A DNA stretch of 64,000 bases. It comes from Paenibacillus rhizovicinus (lineage in GTDB: Bacteria; Bacillota; Bacilli; Paenibacillales; Paenibacillaceae). Position 1 is the stretch's first letter; every line of letters starts with the position of its first letter. Below, piece after piece: positions 34,474-43,724 of the stretch. Location: contig NZ_CP048286.1 in NCBI RefSeq assembly GCF_010365285.1, positions 2,556,501-2,620,500 of the forward strand, in the 5' to 3' direction. The position numbers and the translations under genes are program-made. Below the pieces are notes generated by a model. That model was not told the origin of the DNA. It searched no databases and was given only the letters and a program-made list of their open reading frames with translations.

Positions 34474-34899
34474 ATGGAAACGAATCAACCGACGAAAGTA
34501 ACCGTGCAAGCCGTCATTCAAGCCCCTGTCGAGAAGGTATGGCGTTATTGGACCGAGCCGGAGCACATCACGAAGTGGAATCAAGCGTCCGAGGACTGGC
34601 ATGCGCCGAGAGCCGAAAACGATCTGCGGGTCGGCGGCAAGTTTCTAACGCGGATGGAAGCGAAGGATGGGAGCATGGGCTTTGATTTTGGCGGCGTCTA
34701 CGATGTTGTTAATCTGCATGAGGCGATCGGCTACACCATGGAAGACGGAAGAAGAGTGGATATTGCTTTCATCGATCAAGGGAATGAGACGAAGGTCATT
34801 GAAACGTTCGACGCGGAAAGCTCCAATCCCGTCGAGTTTCAGCAAGCCGGCTGGCAAGCGATCACGGACAATTTCAAAGCCTATACCGAACAAAACTAA
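34474..34899 (+). CDS. SRPBCC (AHSA1-type) family protein
   Basis: A 141-residue START-like domain protein. It opens with VTVQAVIQAPVEKVWRYWTEPEH and ends with QAGWQAITDNFKAY, both characteristic of the AHSA1/YndB group, which bind hydrophobic small molecules in a helix-grip cavity. It lies directly downstream of the ECF sigma factor and shares its terminator, so it is a likely co-transcribed partner. The ligand is unknown. Confidence 0.9.
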   Translation: METNQPTKVTVQAVIQAPVEKVWRYWTEPEHITKWNQASEDWHAPRAENDLRVGGKFLTRMEAKDGSMGFDFGGVYDVVNLHEAIGYTMEDGRRVDIAFIDQGNETKVIETFDAESSNPVEFQQAGWQAITDNFKAYTEQN

Positions 34900-34907
34900 T
34901 GAATCGC

Positions 34908-34944
34908 AAGAAAGACGCCGGGGAAGATGCCCGGCGTCTTTCTT
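34908..34944 (+). terminator. Terminator of the sigma factor/SRPBCC unit
   Basis: A long perfect stem (AAGAAAGACGCCGGG with its complement, loop GAAGATG) ends in CTTTCTT. It is nearly symmetric and may work both ways. Confidence 0.88.
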
Positions 34945-34979
34945 ATAGAACCCAAGTATGAGCCTGCTCTCCGTTAGCC

Positions 34980-35157
34980 TTAATCTTGTGCCGCATCCAT
35001 GTTCATGCAATTAATGGCCCACAGATGGCCGTCCAAGTCCACGAAGCCCCAATGATACATGAACCCATGATCTTCAGGTTCAGCGTGCAATTTCCCGCCC
35101 AAGGAGACCGCGGTATTCACAATGGATCGGCAGTCAACGTGCGGCCTCTTTTGAGCT
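34980..35157 (-). pseudogene. Remnant of a glyoxalase/VOC family gene
   Basis: About 58 codons in one minus-strand frame end in EDHGFMYHWGFVDLDGHLW and a natural stop at 34980. This is the usual C-terminal strand and metal-ligand region of small glyoxalase-like VOC proteins (about 125-150 residues). The frame closes upstream at a TAA (35158), no ribosome binding site or Met start is present, and the rest of the gene is missing; the hybrid kinase gene ends only 33 bp away. A truncated remnant is the best reading. Confidence 0.75.
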
Positions 35158-35190
35158 TATTTCGAGCTTATGTTGAGCTTGCTTCGAGCT

Positions 35191-37686
35191 TCAATGCACA
35201 AGCAACAGCTTCTCAATCGCAAGCAGCACTTCGTCGAGCTTCTCCTGGAAATCAGCCAGCAGTGCTTCCGCGGCTGCGCCCTGATGATGTTGAAGGTCAT
35301 TTTGCAGCCGGGCAGCCACATCCGCAAGCGCCGAAGCCCCGATTGTCGTCGAGACTCCTTTCATGGTGTGAGCCAGCATAGCGGCCTGCTTGGAATCGTT
35401 GTCCGCTAGCGCATGCCGGATCTCTTCCGCTGCCTTGGCGTGATTGCGCTCGAACTTCTCCAAAATTTGCATGTATAGACGCTTATTGTTATTCAGCCGC
35501 TCCATCGCCTGATCGATTTGGAGGACGGACCACTGCTTGACCGACTTCGGCGGACCGGCTGCCGACGCGCGGGCGGACTGGTTCGCTTTCGACATCAGAA
35601 TCGCCCGCTCGAGCACGCTGAACAGCTGGACCGGTTCGAACGGTTTGGAAATATAAGCGTCCATGCCGGCGTCCATCACTTTCTCCTTGATGCCTTTCAT
35701 CGCGTCGGCCGTCATGGCGATAATCGGAATGTTCCGCGCGCGATCCATCCCTCTTAACTTCCGCGTCGCTTCGTACCCGTCCATGACCGGCATCTGCAAA
35801 TCCATCAAGATCGCATCATACCGGTTCCGCTCCACCAGACCGACGGCTTCTTCCCCGTTCACGGCCACGTCGACGCGCAGCACGATCTCTTGGAGAATCT
35901 CCTGAGCGACCTGCTGGTTGATTTCGTTATCTTCCACCAACAGCACCGCCGCTTGGCGAATGGAAGCGAATTTCCCGGGAGCTGCATCCTGATCTTGAAT
36001 CGTCTTGAGCTTCGGCGGCGTCTTGTGCTGGAACAAGACGTTGATTTCATTGTATAAATGCGATTGACTGCTCGGATAATACAACACTTTCTCAATCGCC
36101 GACGAGGCGATCTTCTCTTGCAGCTCGGGTTCGTGATAGGCGCTGACGAGCACGATGACCTGCATCGAAGCCCCGTACGCCGCCCGCAATCGATTGGCAA
36201 AAGCAATCGGATCGGCATCGCCGAGATTCCAATCCACGATAATCAGATCGTATCGGCCGCTCTGGCGCTTCATAAGCTCGGCGGCATCGCGGGCGGAATT
36301 CGCGGCGCTGACTACGAATTGAAACTGTTCCAGCTGATTCTTCAACACGATCTGCATCTCCGGATTATCGCAGACCAGCAGGACGTTCATGAAATTCCGG
36401 TAGAAGGCGGCCGTTCCCGAGAAAGCAGGACTGGTCGCCTCCTTAAACCGGGCGGTAAACGAAAAACAGCTGCCTTCCCCCGGCTCGCTCTCGATTTCAA
36501 TCGTGCCGTCCATCAGCCCCACGAGATTCTTGCTAATGACAAGCCCGAGTCCCGTGCCGCCGTACTTCCGGGTCGTCGACATGTCCATTTGCGTAAACTC
36601 GCGAAACAATCGCTGCTGCTGCTCATGCGTCATCCCGATCCCCGTATCGCGCACGGCGAACCGCAGCATGACGCCGTCGCTAGCTCCTGCGACTCGCTCG
36701 ACCGATACGGAAATCTCGCCGTCATGCGTGAATTTCAGCGCGTTGTTGGATAGATTCAATAAGATTTGATTCAGCCGCAGCGAATCGCCCTTGAGCATCT
36801 GAGGCACTTCGTGCTGAATCGAGAAGTGCAGCTTCAGCCCTTTCTCGTAGGCGCTGAAGCTGATCATGCTCGAGATATTGCCCAGCACTTCGTACAAATC
36901 GAAGTCCGCTTGCTCCAGCTCGATTTTATTCGCTTCGATTTTCGAGAAATCCAGAATATCGTTAATGATCGTCAGCAAGCTTCTAGCCGAAGTAATGGTC
37001 TTGTCGACGAAGTTCTTCTGCTGATCCGATAGATTCGTTTGCTGCAGCAAATAGTTAAAGCCGATAATCGCATTCATCGGGGTGCGGATTTCATGACTCA
37101 TGTTGGCAAGAAACCCGCCTTTGGCATGACTGGCGGACTCGGCCAGCTCCTTGGCCTCCCGTAATAGCGCGTTCTTGCTCTTCATCTCCGCCGTACGCTG
37201 CTCGACCAAGTCTTCGATCATGCGATTGATCGACAGGGACAAGCTGTCGATTTCGTCGCCGATCTCGATGTCCAGCTTATCGACGGTCAAGTCGCCCGCG
37301 CTAACCTTCTTGACGACGTCGCCGATTTTGTTCAGCCGATTGGCGATCGTGTTGCCGATCTTCTCCGTCGATTGCGAAGCCAAATAGACGCCGATGAGCT
37401 CCCCATGGTCATCGAATACCGGAACGCCGACCGATACGATGGCCACGCCGTATCTTTCTTTCTCCCGCTCCTCCCGGATTCGCTTCTTGAGCGTGACTAC
37501 TTTGTCCGGCAGCAAGCCTTTGAAGAGATCCAGCGGCATGCCTGGCTTCAGGCCCATATTAAACGTTTGGCCGGGCGAATAATAAACGATTTGCTCCAGA
37601 TCGAATATCGTGATGGCACTGTCTTCGGGAAATAGGGATTGCGTTAAGGCTGCGGACGAAATCAGCTCTTGTAATTTGGGATGCAT
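35191..37686 (-). CDS. Soluble hybrid histidine kinase with two receiver domains and HPt
   Basis: An 831-residue multi-step phosphorelay protein. An N-terminal PAS/Cache-like domain (about 1-105) is followed by a HAMP-like linker (about 108-165), the phosphorylated His198 in [13 protein letters not shown], an ATPase domain with DTGIGM and GTGLGLVI, a first receiver domain (about 430-550, IIVDWN), a second receiver (about 580-695, [11 protein letters not shown]) and a C-terminal HPt domain with AHTMKGVST. No membrane segment is present, so the input is cytoplasmic. The first receiver lacks the usual acidic pair at its start (VLLVCDNPE), so it may be a modified receiver. No response regulator is adjacent. 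Confidence 0.92.
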   Translation of the reverse strand: MHPKLQELISSAALTQSLFPEDSAITIFDLEQIVYYSPGQTFNMGLKPGMPLDLFKGLLPDKVVTLKKRIREEREKERYGVAIVSVGVPVFDDHGELIGVYLASQSTEKIGNTIANRLNKIGDVVKKVSAGDLTVDKLDIEIGDEIDSLSLSINRMIEDLVEQRTAEMKSKNALLREAKELAESASHAKGGFLANMSHEIRTPMNAIIGFNYLLQQTNLSDQQKNFVDKTITSARSLLTIINDILDFSKIEANKIELEQADFDLYEVLGNISSMISFSAYEKGLKLHFSIQHEVPQMLKGDSLRLNQILLNLSNNALKFTHDGEISVSVERVAGASDGVMLRFAVRDTGIGMTHEQQQRLFREFTQMDMSTTRKYGGTGLGLVISKNLVGLMDGTIEIESEPGEGSCFSFTARFKEATSPAFSGTAAFYRNFMNVLLVCDNPEMQIVLKNQLEQFQFVVSAANSARDAAELMKRQSGRYDLIIVDWNLGDADPIAFANRLRAAYGASMQVIVLVSAYHEPELQEKIASSAIEKVLYYPSSQSHLYNEINVLFQHKTPPKLKTIQDQDAAPGKFASIRQAAVLLVEDNEINQQVAQEILQEIVLRVDVAVNGEEAVGLVERNRYDAILMDLQMPVMDGYEATRKLRGMDRARNIPIIAMTADAMKGIKEKVMDAGMDAYISKPFEPVQLFSVLERAILMSKANQSARASAAGPPKSVKQWSVLQIDQAMERLNNNKRLYMQILEKFERNHAKAAEEIRHALADNDSKQAAMLAHTMKGVSTTIGASALADVAARLQNDLQHHQGAAAEALLADFQEKLDEVLLAIEKLLLVH

Positions 37687-37771
37687 GGCTTGTACCTCTC
37701 GCGCCGCGGGATAGGAATGCAGGAATTCCGCACCGGCCGGGCCCTTCGTTCATGTTAGCTTTCTATCTCTA

Positions 37772-38647
37772 TTAACGGCTCCCATCCTGCGATTGTTTAG
37801 CATAGCCGATCTGGAATTGAGCGGACGCCACCCACTCTCCCCGCTCGAAATCCCTGCCTCGAACGAGCACCCGGTCCGTATACACGTCTACATAATAGCC
37901 TTGGCTGCCATCCTTGTGCGCGTCGTCATCCGTCCACAAATAGGCGACCGAAGATGCATTGAACATGGCCGGCAGCCTCCCCGCGCCCTCGAAGAACGTA
38001 TGCGGCGAACCCAATTCCCAATGGGTATGGCCCGTAAACAGGATGGCCTGCTGATGCTTCGACAGCACTGCCTTCAACTCCTCGTCCTGGGTCACGCCGT
38101 ACCAGTTCTGCGCTTCCAGCGAGCCTGCCACCGTATTCATCAGCGGCTGGTGCAGGAACACGAACACCGGCTTATCGGGCGAAGCCGCTTCGCCGAGCTT
38201 GGCATCCAGCCAATCCAGCTGCTCCTGGGATAAATCGGCGAAGCCCTCGTTCCCCGTTTCCGTCCCTAGAAAAATAAAATGATAACCGTCGATCCAATGG
38301 TCATGATAAAGCCCCGCCGTTCCGGTCATGGCCATGAAACGCGGCAGCCGCTCCTGCCAATCTTCATGATCGACATCGTGATTGCCCATCGTCATGTACA
38401 GCTGCGGCAGCTGCGCTTGATTGTCCTCCCAAATTCGAGCGAACGCCTCGTATTCCTCCAATTCGCCGTGATCCGTAACGTCCCCGGCATGCATGATGCC
38501 GCGGCTCTCCGGCGCATTCGCCGCAATGTCCTTCAATGCGCGGTCAAAGTTGCGATTGTACTCGTGCTCCGCGTCCGCAAGAATATGCGTGTCGGTAATG
38601 ACCTGAAAACTAATGACCGGCTTATCTGCTGCTGTATCCATTCCCAT
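37772..38647 (-). CDS. Calcineurin-like metallophosphoesterase
   Basis: A 291-residue binuclear metal phosphoesterase. All five family motifs are present: DTHIL near residue 19, GDVTDHG (about 55-61), GNHD (about 92-95), FLHQPL and FTGHTHW. No signal peptide. GGAGGG precedes the ATG. The gene is the third of an apparent operon (HAD phosphatase, SMR transporter, phosphoesterase) on the minus strand, with gaps of 18 bp or less. The motif set covers phosphodiesterases of the cAMP/glycerophosphodiester type; which it is cannot be told. Confidence 0.92.
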   Translation of the reverse strand: MGMDTAADKPVISFQVITDTHILADAEHEYNRNFDRALKDIAANAPESRGIMHAGDVTDHGELEEYEAFARIWEDNQAQLPQLYMTMGNHDVDHEDWQERLPRFMAMTGTAGLYHDHWIDGYHFIFLGTETGNEGFADLSQEQLDWLDAKLGEAASPDKPVFVFLHQPLMNTVAGSLEAQNWYGVTQDEELKAVLSKHQQAILFTGHTHWELGSPHTFFEGAGRLPAMFNASSVAYLWTDDDAHKDGSQGYYVDVYTDRVLVRGRDFERGEWVASAQFQIGYAKQSQDGSR

Positions 38648-38665
38648 GCTCCCTCCGATTAAGGA

Positions 38666-38989
38666 CTAATGTCCTTTGCTGCTAATATTCAAACCGATAA
38701 CCCCGATCACGATGACGCCGATCCATAAGTAAGAAGCCGGCTGCAGCTTCTCCCCGAATATCGACAAGCCGGCGAACGTGATCAGCACGATGCCGATCCC
38801 CGACCATACCGCATAAGCGACGCTGATCTGCAAATAATGAAGCGCATAGTTCAGCATCGTGAAGCTTCCCCCGTAGAAGACGAACATCAGGATCGACGGC
38901 GTCAATCGGGCAAAACCGTTCGATAATTTCATCGATACCGTGCCGGACAGCTCCAGCACGATGGCGCATCCCAACAAGAACCAGCCCAT
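38666..38989 (-). CDS. Small multidrug resistance (SMR) family transporter
   Basis: A 107-residue protein with four membrane helices. The first helix carries the essential Glu in AIVLELSGTVSMK, and YAVWSGIGIVLITF is the conserved loop-helix motif. The ATG at 38989 is chosen since it starts directly at the first helix, eight bases after the HAD stop. SMR proteins work as antiparallel dimers and export quaternary ammonium compounds, guanidinium or similar cations. With a GbsR-type regulator nearby, a choline-like or betaine-like substrate is possible but unproven. Confidence 0.9.
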   Translation of the reverse strand: MGWFLLGCAIVLELSGTVSMKLSNGFARLTPSILMFVFYGGSFTMLNYALHYLQISVAYAVWSGIGIVLITFAGLSIFGEKLQPASYLWIGVIVIGVIGLNISSKGH

Positions 38990-38996
38990 GCCATCC

Positions 38997-39779
38997 CTAC
39001 CTTTCGTCGGCCGATAGGCGGAGTTCATGGAACGACGCGATCACTTTGTCGGCATCAGGCAGCTGCAGAACGCTTGACGCATCTGGCTTGGCAATGCCGA
39101 TGGTAACAAAGGCTCCCGCCGACCTAGCCATTCGCATATCGCCATTCGTATCGCCTATTACGGCAGCCTGTGCAGGCGTCACGCCTAATCGGCGGCACGC
39201 GAGCATTGCCATATCCGGAAACGGCTTCCCTCGCTCCACCTGGTCAGTTCCGATGATAACGTCGAAATATCGCTCGAGCCCGAGCCATTCCAGATGCTTG
39301 ACCGCCCCGCTCGTCTCGTCAGCGGTAACGACGGCAAGCTTCAGGCCGCAGCCTCTGCACTGCTCCAGAAATTCGACGACGCCCGGCAGCGCCTTCGCAT
39401 CGCGGGCGATATCCAGCTGCTCCTCCGCATACTGCCTGCTGGCATACGCGGCTTCCTTGGCCTCCGCCCAAGTCATGCCGAGCCGATGCCCCTGCCAAGC
39501 AAGCGTAATCATCAGGTCTTCCACGGTCCCCATCGAGAGTACGCCGTTGCGGTCATAATCCACGACTTCGCCATGCCGGTCATGTCGCGTCCCCCATAGC
39601 GCGCTGAGATCAACGTCCATCGGCGGCAGATTCCGTGCCTCGAGCTGCTTGGCGAATTGGGTGAACACCCGCTCGCTCCACTTGCCCCATGTATAAATAA
39701 AATCCAACAACGTGCCGTCTTTATCGAACAATATCGCTTCGATCGGAAAGCGCTCGCCATCTGCGTACAACCATGCCAC
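38997..39779 (-). CDS. HAD superfamily hydrolase
   Basis: A 260-residue phosphatase-like protein. Motif I is LFDKDGTLLDF with the nucleophile Asp (about residue 19), motif II lies in VVTADETSG, motif III Lys in ERGKPFPD and motif IV in VIGDTNGDMRMA. The cap is of the helical type, as in phosphoglycolate phosphatases. The GTG at 39779 follows GGGGG by seven bases; the earlier ATG would place the ribosome binding site inside the gene. It is the first gene of the unit with the SMR transporter and phosphoesterase. Confidence 0.9.
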   Translation of the reverse strand: MAWLYADGERFPIEAILFDKDGTLLDFIYTWGKWSERVFTQFAKQLEARNLPPMDVDLSALWGTRHDRHGEVVDYDRNGVLSMGTVEDLMITLAWQGHRLGMTWAEAKEAAYASRQYAEEQLDIARDAKALPGVVEFLEQCRGCGLKLAVVTADETSGAVKHLEWLGLERYFDVIIGTDQVERGKPFPDMAMLACRRLGVTPAQAAVIGDTNGDMRMARSAGAFVTIGIAKPDASSVLQLPDADKVIASFHELRLSADER

Positions 39780-39801
39780 ACCGATTCCCCCTTTTGGGAT
39801 C

Positions 39802-39841
39802 ATTATAACGAAACGCGCCTATTCGTTCAATAATTTTTGAA
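39802..39841 (-). promoter_or_regulatory. Promoter of the HAD operon overlapped by operator 1
   Basis: On the minus strand TTGAAC (39825-39830), a 17-bp spacer and TATAAT (39802-39807). The perfect repeat TTCAA-N6-TTGAA at 39826-39841 covers the -35 box, as expected for a repressor site. Confidence 0.7.
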
Positions 39842-39887
39842 TTTATTATTTTATGGTTATATGCGCAAGATCGCATATCCCCTATTA

Positions 39888-39958
39888 TTGCATGAATTTT
39901 CGATTATTGTTATGATGAAGGCAATAAGAGATATTTTACAAATTCAATATTTTTTGAA
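39888..39958 (+). promoter_or_regulatory. Promoter of the GbsR-type gene with operator 2 in the leader
   Basis: TTGCAT (39888-39893), a 17-bp spacer and TATGAT (39911-39916). A second perfect TTCAA-N6-TTGAA (39943-39958) lies about 20 bases after the expected transcription start and before the ribosome binding site. Confidence 0.65.
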
Positions 39959-39977
39959 TATATGCGAGGTGCGTGGA

Positions 39978-40538
39978 TTGAAGAAATCAACATCGGGGAA
40001 GATGAGAGAGCCTGCTTCCAAGCGCGAGGAGCTGCGGGTCAAGGTTATCGACGCGATCGCGCAGACGATGGACTTGTACGGCGTTAATTATTCCTTCGGC
40101 CAGCTCTACGGCATTCTCTTCTTCGAGGATCGGCCCATGACGCTGGACGAGATGCAGGCGAGCATGAATATGAGCAAAAGCAACATGAGCTATGCGGTTC
40201 GTTCGCTCATGGACTCCAGCATGGTGTTCAAGCTGGAGGAGAAAGCCGACCGCAAGGATCTCTACGCGGCGGAGACGGACTTCTTCAAGGCGTTCCAGCT
40301 GTTCTTCGCCACGAAGCTGCAACGGGAGATCGATGTGATGCGCGGGGCGCTCGACGCGGTGATTCCGATGCTGTCGGAGACGATTCTGGAAATGGATACG
40401 TCGGAGGAGGAACGGAAGCTGTGCCTGCAAGATTTGCACAAGCTGAAGCATGCCGTTCATTATTACGAATGGCTGCAGCAATTCGTGAACAAGCTGCAGA
40501 ACGGCACGTTCTTCGACGGTCAGCAGGTAAACGAGTAG
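39978..40538 (+). CDS. GbsR/MarR-type transcriptional regulator
   Basis: A 186-residue winged-helix regulator. VKVIDAIAQTMDLYGVNYSFGQLYGILFF is the N-terminal signature of the GbsR family, whose Bacillus member represses betaine synthesis genes and responds to choline. The DNA-binding part continues with MTLDEMQASMNMSKSNMSYAVRSLMD. The start TTG at 39978 is preferred because GAGGTG lies six bases upstream; the ATG at 40002 has a too-close site and the longer frame crosses the operator. It is divergent from the HAD/SMR/phosphoesterase operon and is the candidate for binding the two TTCAA-N6-TTGAA sites. Confidence 0.88.
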   Translation: MKKSTSGKMREPASKREELRVKVIDAIAQTMDLYGVNYSFGQLYGILFFEDRPMTLDEMQASMNMSKSNMSYAVRSLMDSSMVFKLEEKADRKDLYAAETDFFKAFQLFFATKLQREIDVMRGALDAVIPMLSETILEMDTSEEERKLCLQDLHKLKHAVHYYEWLQQFVNKLQNGTFFDGQQVNE

Positions 40539-40631
40539 CGAGTAGCAAGTAGAAGGTTGATCGAAGCCGTGGCGACAGGAAGCCAAAAAGGAAGCAGATG
40601 AAATAGATAAATAGATCAAATAGCTAAAATG

Positions 40632-40680
40632 AAGGGATGTACCGCTGGTCTACGCAGACCGGCGGTACATCCCTTTGTCT
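40632..40680. terminator. Bidirectional terminator between convergent genes
   Basis: A 17-bp stem (GGGATGTACCGCTGGTC at 40634-40650 with 40657-40673, one G-T pair) has TTTGTCTT on the plus side and TTCATTTTA on the minus side. It separates the GbsR-type gene from the sugar porter gene. Confidence 0.9.
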
Positions 40681-42149
40681 TATCGTTTGGAGTTGCTTGG
40701 CGACAACTTCGAATGAATTGTCATGCTGCTGCTGGACGTGTCTTCTTGCGAATCGATGGTTGCGCCGCGGTTCCACAGGCTCTCCATCTGCTCCAGCGAG
40801 CGGCCCTTCGTCTCCGGCACGAACACCATCGTGAAGATGACCGTAATGACCGACATGACGCCGAAGATCCAGTAGGTTGCCGCCGAGCCTGCCCAGCTGA
40901 GCAGCGACGGGAAGGATTGCGAGACGGCGTAGTCCGCGACCCAGAGGAACATCGATGCGACCGAAATCGCCAATCCGCGCACCCGGTTCGGGAAGATCTC
41001 GGAGAGCATGACCCAGACGACCGGCCCGAGCGAGACAGCGAATGCCGCCGTGTACGCGAGAATCAACACGAGCACCAGATAGCCGGAGCTGTGACCCGTA
41101 TGGAACAACAGCCCGATCAACCCAAGGCAGACGGCCATAACGGATGTCCCCGTCAACAGGAGCGCCTTGCGTCCCGCTTTGTCGATCAGCCAGATCGACA
41201 GCACGGTGAAGACCATGTTGATGAAGCCGACCAGAATCGTCTGAATGAGCGCGGCATTGTCCCCGGCTCCGGTCTGCTTCAAGATTTCGGGCGCGTAATA
41301 GAGAATCGCATTAATCCCGGTTACCTGCTGCAGCACGGCTAGTCCAATGCCGACGAATAGCGCGAAACGGATGCCGGGCTTGAACAATTCGCGCATCGAA
41401 GAGTGCTGCTTGAACGACTCTTTGATCTCAAGCACTTCCTGCTTGGCCGCCGCTTCGCCGTGAATGCGCAGCAGAATGTTTAACGCCTTCTCCGGTCTGC
41501 CTTTCTTAATAAGCCAGCGCGGGCTTTCCGGAACGAGGAACAGCAGAATCATGAAGATCAAGCCCGGAATTACGCCGACGCCGAACATCCAGCGCCACCC
41601 CGTCGTCACATCCCAAGCGTCCGAGCCGCTGCCCGCGATGCCCGAATTGGCGAAGTAGGTAAGGAAGATGCCGGTTACGATGGCGAATTGATTCAACGCC
41701 ACGAGCCTGCCGCGATAACGAGCCGGCGCAATCTCCGCATTGTACAGCGGACAGAGCGTCGAGGTAATGCCGATTCCGAGGCCGCTGATCATCCGGGCGA
41801 TGACGTAGCCGGTGAAGGTATCCGGCAGCGCGGTACCGATCGAGCCGATGATGAACAGCCCGGCAGCGCCGATCAGCGCTTTCTTCCGTCCGAGGGCGTC
41901 GCTGAGCCAGCCGGATGCAATCGCGCCGACGATGGCGCCGATGATTAGGCAAGATACCGCCCAGCCGGCGCCGAAGTCGCCCAAGTGAAAACGGTCCTGC
42001 AAGAAACCGACCGCGCCGGACACGACTGCCGTATCGAAGCCGAACAACAAGCCGCCGACCGCGCCGATGATGGAGATTAGCGTGACATATTTCATGTTCA
42101 GCTGTGCGTCCTGACCGGCTCTAGCTTCCGATGATGTCGTTGTTGTCAT
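40680..42149 (-). CDS. MFS sugar porter family transporter
   Basis: A 489-residue permease with 12 predicted helices. The family signatures are present: GRLVALNQFAIVTG after helix 4, PESPRWLIKKGR at the central loop, and PETKGRSLEQME at the end of helix 12. Members such as AraE, XylE and IolT import pentoses or inositol with protons. Helix 7 has the sugar-contacting QQVTGINAILYYAP. It follows the three-component sensor operon (46247-42408) on the same strand, which probably controls it. The C-terminal tail is Ser-rich. Confidence 0.94.
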   Translation of the reverse strand: MTTTTSSEARAGQDAQLNMKYVTLISIIGAVGGLLFGFDTAVVSGAVGFLQDRFHLGDFGAGWAVSCLIIGAIVGAIASGWLSDALGRKKALIGAAGLFIIGSIGTALPDTFTGYVIARMISGLGIGITSTLCPLYNAEIAPARYRGRLVALNQFAIVTGIFLTYFANSGIAGSGSDAWDVTTGWRWMFGVGVIPGLIFMILLFLVPESPRWLIKKGRPEKALNILLRIHGEAAAKQEVLEIKESFKQHSSMRELFKPGIRFALFVGIGLAVLQQVTGINAILYYAPEILKQTGAGDNAALIQTILVGFINMVFTVLSIWLIDKAGRKALLLTGTSVMAVCLGLIGLLFHTGHSSGYLVLVLILAYTAAFAVSLGPVVWVMLSEIFPNRVRGLAISVASMFLWVADYAVSQSFPSLLSWAGSAATYWIFGVMSVITVIFTMVFVPETKGRSLEQMESLWNRGATIDSQEDTSSSSMTIHSKLSPSNSKR

Positions 42150-42219
42150 ATTTATATTCTGTCCCTTCTCTGACGTATACAGATGGATTCGTCCCGCCTT
42201 GCCGACGAGGACAGATCCC

Positions 42220-42225
42220 AGTATA
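42220..42225 (-). promoter_or_regulatory. Probable -10 box of the sugar porter gene
   Basis: TATACT on the minus strand lies about 70 bases before the ATG. No good -35 box is found at 16-18 bp, which fits a promoter that needs an activator such as the YesN-type protein upstream. Confidence 0.4.
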
Positions 42226-42407
42226 GCATCGGCGAATTGAAAGAAGGCGAGCGAACTTCTTCACTAATTTGCGCAGTTCTCGCATAATTATTGGCCCGGT
42301 CTGCGATCAGGACGAAATCGCGGGCGAACCGGACTTTTATGCGGCGAATCTTATAATAATCCATGCCCAAACGATAAGACGAAGAGGAAGATGATGGACT
42401 TGGTGAT

Positions 42408-43724
42408 TCATTTGAGCTGCGACCGGTATTCCGAGGGGGCGACGCCGGTTACTTTTTTGAATACGCGGCTAAAATAATTGGGGTCCTTGTACCCGACTTG
42501 GTAGCTCACTTCCTTCAGGCTCAACACGTCTTCCTCGATCAATTGCTTGGCCCGGTCGATACGCAGCCCCGTCAGGTAATCGATGAACGTTTCCCCGACA
42601 TGCTGCTTGAACACTTTGCTGAAGTAGAACTGGTTGAGATGCACCGATTCCGCGGCCTCCTCAAGCGAGAGATCCTCGGCAAAACGCTGGCTAATATAGT
42701 GCTTGGCCCGATCGATGATCGTCAATGTCTGCTCCTCGCGGATGTCCCGAATCCGCTGCAGAGCGGACGTGACGTAGCTTTGCCAGCCTTCCCCGCCTGC
42801 CCTCTGTTGCGGAAGCGGCTCCTGCCCGCCTTGCTGCAAATCATCGAATACGCAGATGGGATCCGAATACGTCGAGGCGAATACCGCTTCGAAATAAGAT
42901 TGCCGCATCCCGTCCGCGCCGCTCCGAAGCGAACCGATGCCGATGGAGATATCCTTCTTGATCAAGGATTTCACGGTATCGGCCAGCTTGCGCGCGAAGC
43001 GGACAGGCTCTTCCTTCCAGGTATCCGCCGCTTGAGGCGGTTTACGCAGGAACACGGCCAGGTGATGCTCCACGATGGAGCTTACGAGACAGGGGCCGAA
43101 CGATTTGGCAGTACGGCGGATCGTCTCGTACAACGATTGACGATCCGGCGCGAATTCGGAGCCGGGGAACGCCGCGACGAGGCAGCGGCATTCCTCCAGC
43201 GGAAATTCGAGCCATTCCGCGAGCTGCTCCGCACTGCTGCCTTGCGTCTGATCCATCATTAGAATCAAGGCCAGCTCGTTCTCCACAAGCGGCTGAAGCG
43301 TGGACACTTTATTGATCAAATGCAGCTGCTCGGCTCGCTTGGCCCTCTCCTCGTCCAGCTCGGCCGCCAATCTGCGCAGCAGCGACGCCACCTGCTCGCG
43401 GCTCGCGGGCTTCACGATATATTCTTTGACGCCGAGCGACAGCGCCGCCTGCGCATAGTGGAACGAATCATAAGCCGTTACGAGCACGAACTTCGCGTCC
43501 GGCAGCAGCTTCCGGATTTCCTGGAGCGCCTCAAGCCCCTGAATACCGGGCATCTGGACGTCCATCAGCACGATATTCGGCCGCCGCTCCTCCGCCAATT
43601 CGATCGCCCGCCTCCCGTTCTCGGCCTGCACGATCTCGAATGTATCCGGCAGCATCCGTTGCACGATCCATTCCAAACCCTCTCTCTCCAGCGCTTCGTC
43701 ATCCGCGATCATTAAACGGTACAT
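42408..43724 (-). CDS. YesN-type response regulator with AraC DNA-binding domain
   Basis: A 438-residue regulator. The receiver domain (about 1-120) has the acidic pair ADDE, the phosphorylated Asp55 in VLMDVQMPG and the switch Lys in EYIVKPAS. A middle domain of unknown fold is followed by two AraC helix-turn-helix units (about 340-436; LSLEEAAESVHLNQFYFSKVFKQH and KEVSYQVGYKDPNYFSRVFKK). AAGGAGG precedes the ATG. It overlaps the kinase gene by 26 bp. The likely target is the MFS gene directly downstream. Confidence 0.95.
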   Translation of the reverse strand: MYRLMIADDEALEREGLEWIVQRMLPDTFEIVQAENGRRAIELAEERRPNIVLMDVQMPGIQGLEALQEIRKLLPDAKFVLVTAYDSFHYAQAALSLGVKEYIVKPASREQVASLLRRLAAELDEERAKRAEQLHLINKVSTLQPLVENELALILMMDQTQGSSAEQLAEWLEFPLEECRCLVAAFPGSEFAPDRQSLYETIRRTAKSFGPCLVSSIVEHHLAVFLRKPPQAADTWKEEPVRFARKLADTVKSLIKKDISIGIGSLRSGADGMRQSYFEAVFASTYSDPICVFDDLQQGGQEPLPQQRAGGEGWQSYVTSALQRIRDIREEQTLTIIDRAKHYISQRFAEDLSLEEAAESVHLNQFYFSKVFKQHVGETFIDYLTGLRIDRAKQLIEEDVLSLKEVSYQVGYKDPNYFSRVFKKVTGVAPSEYRSQLK

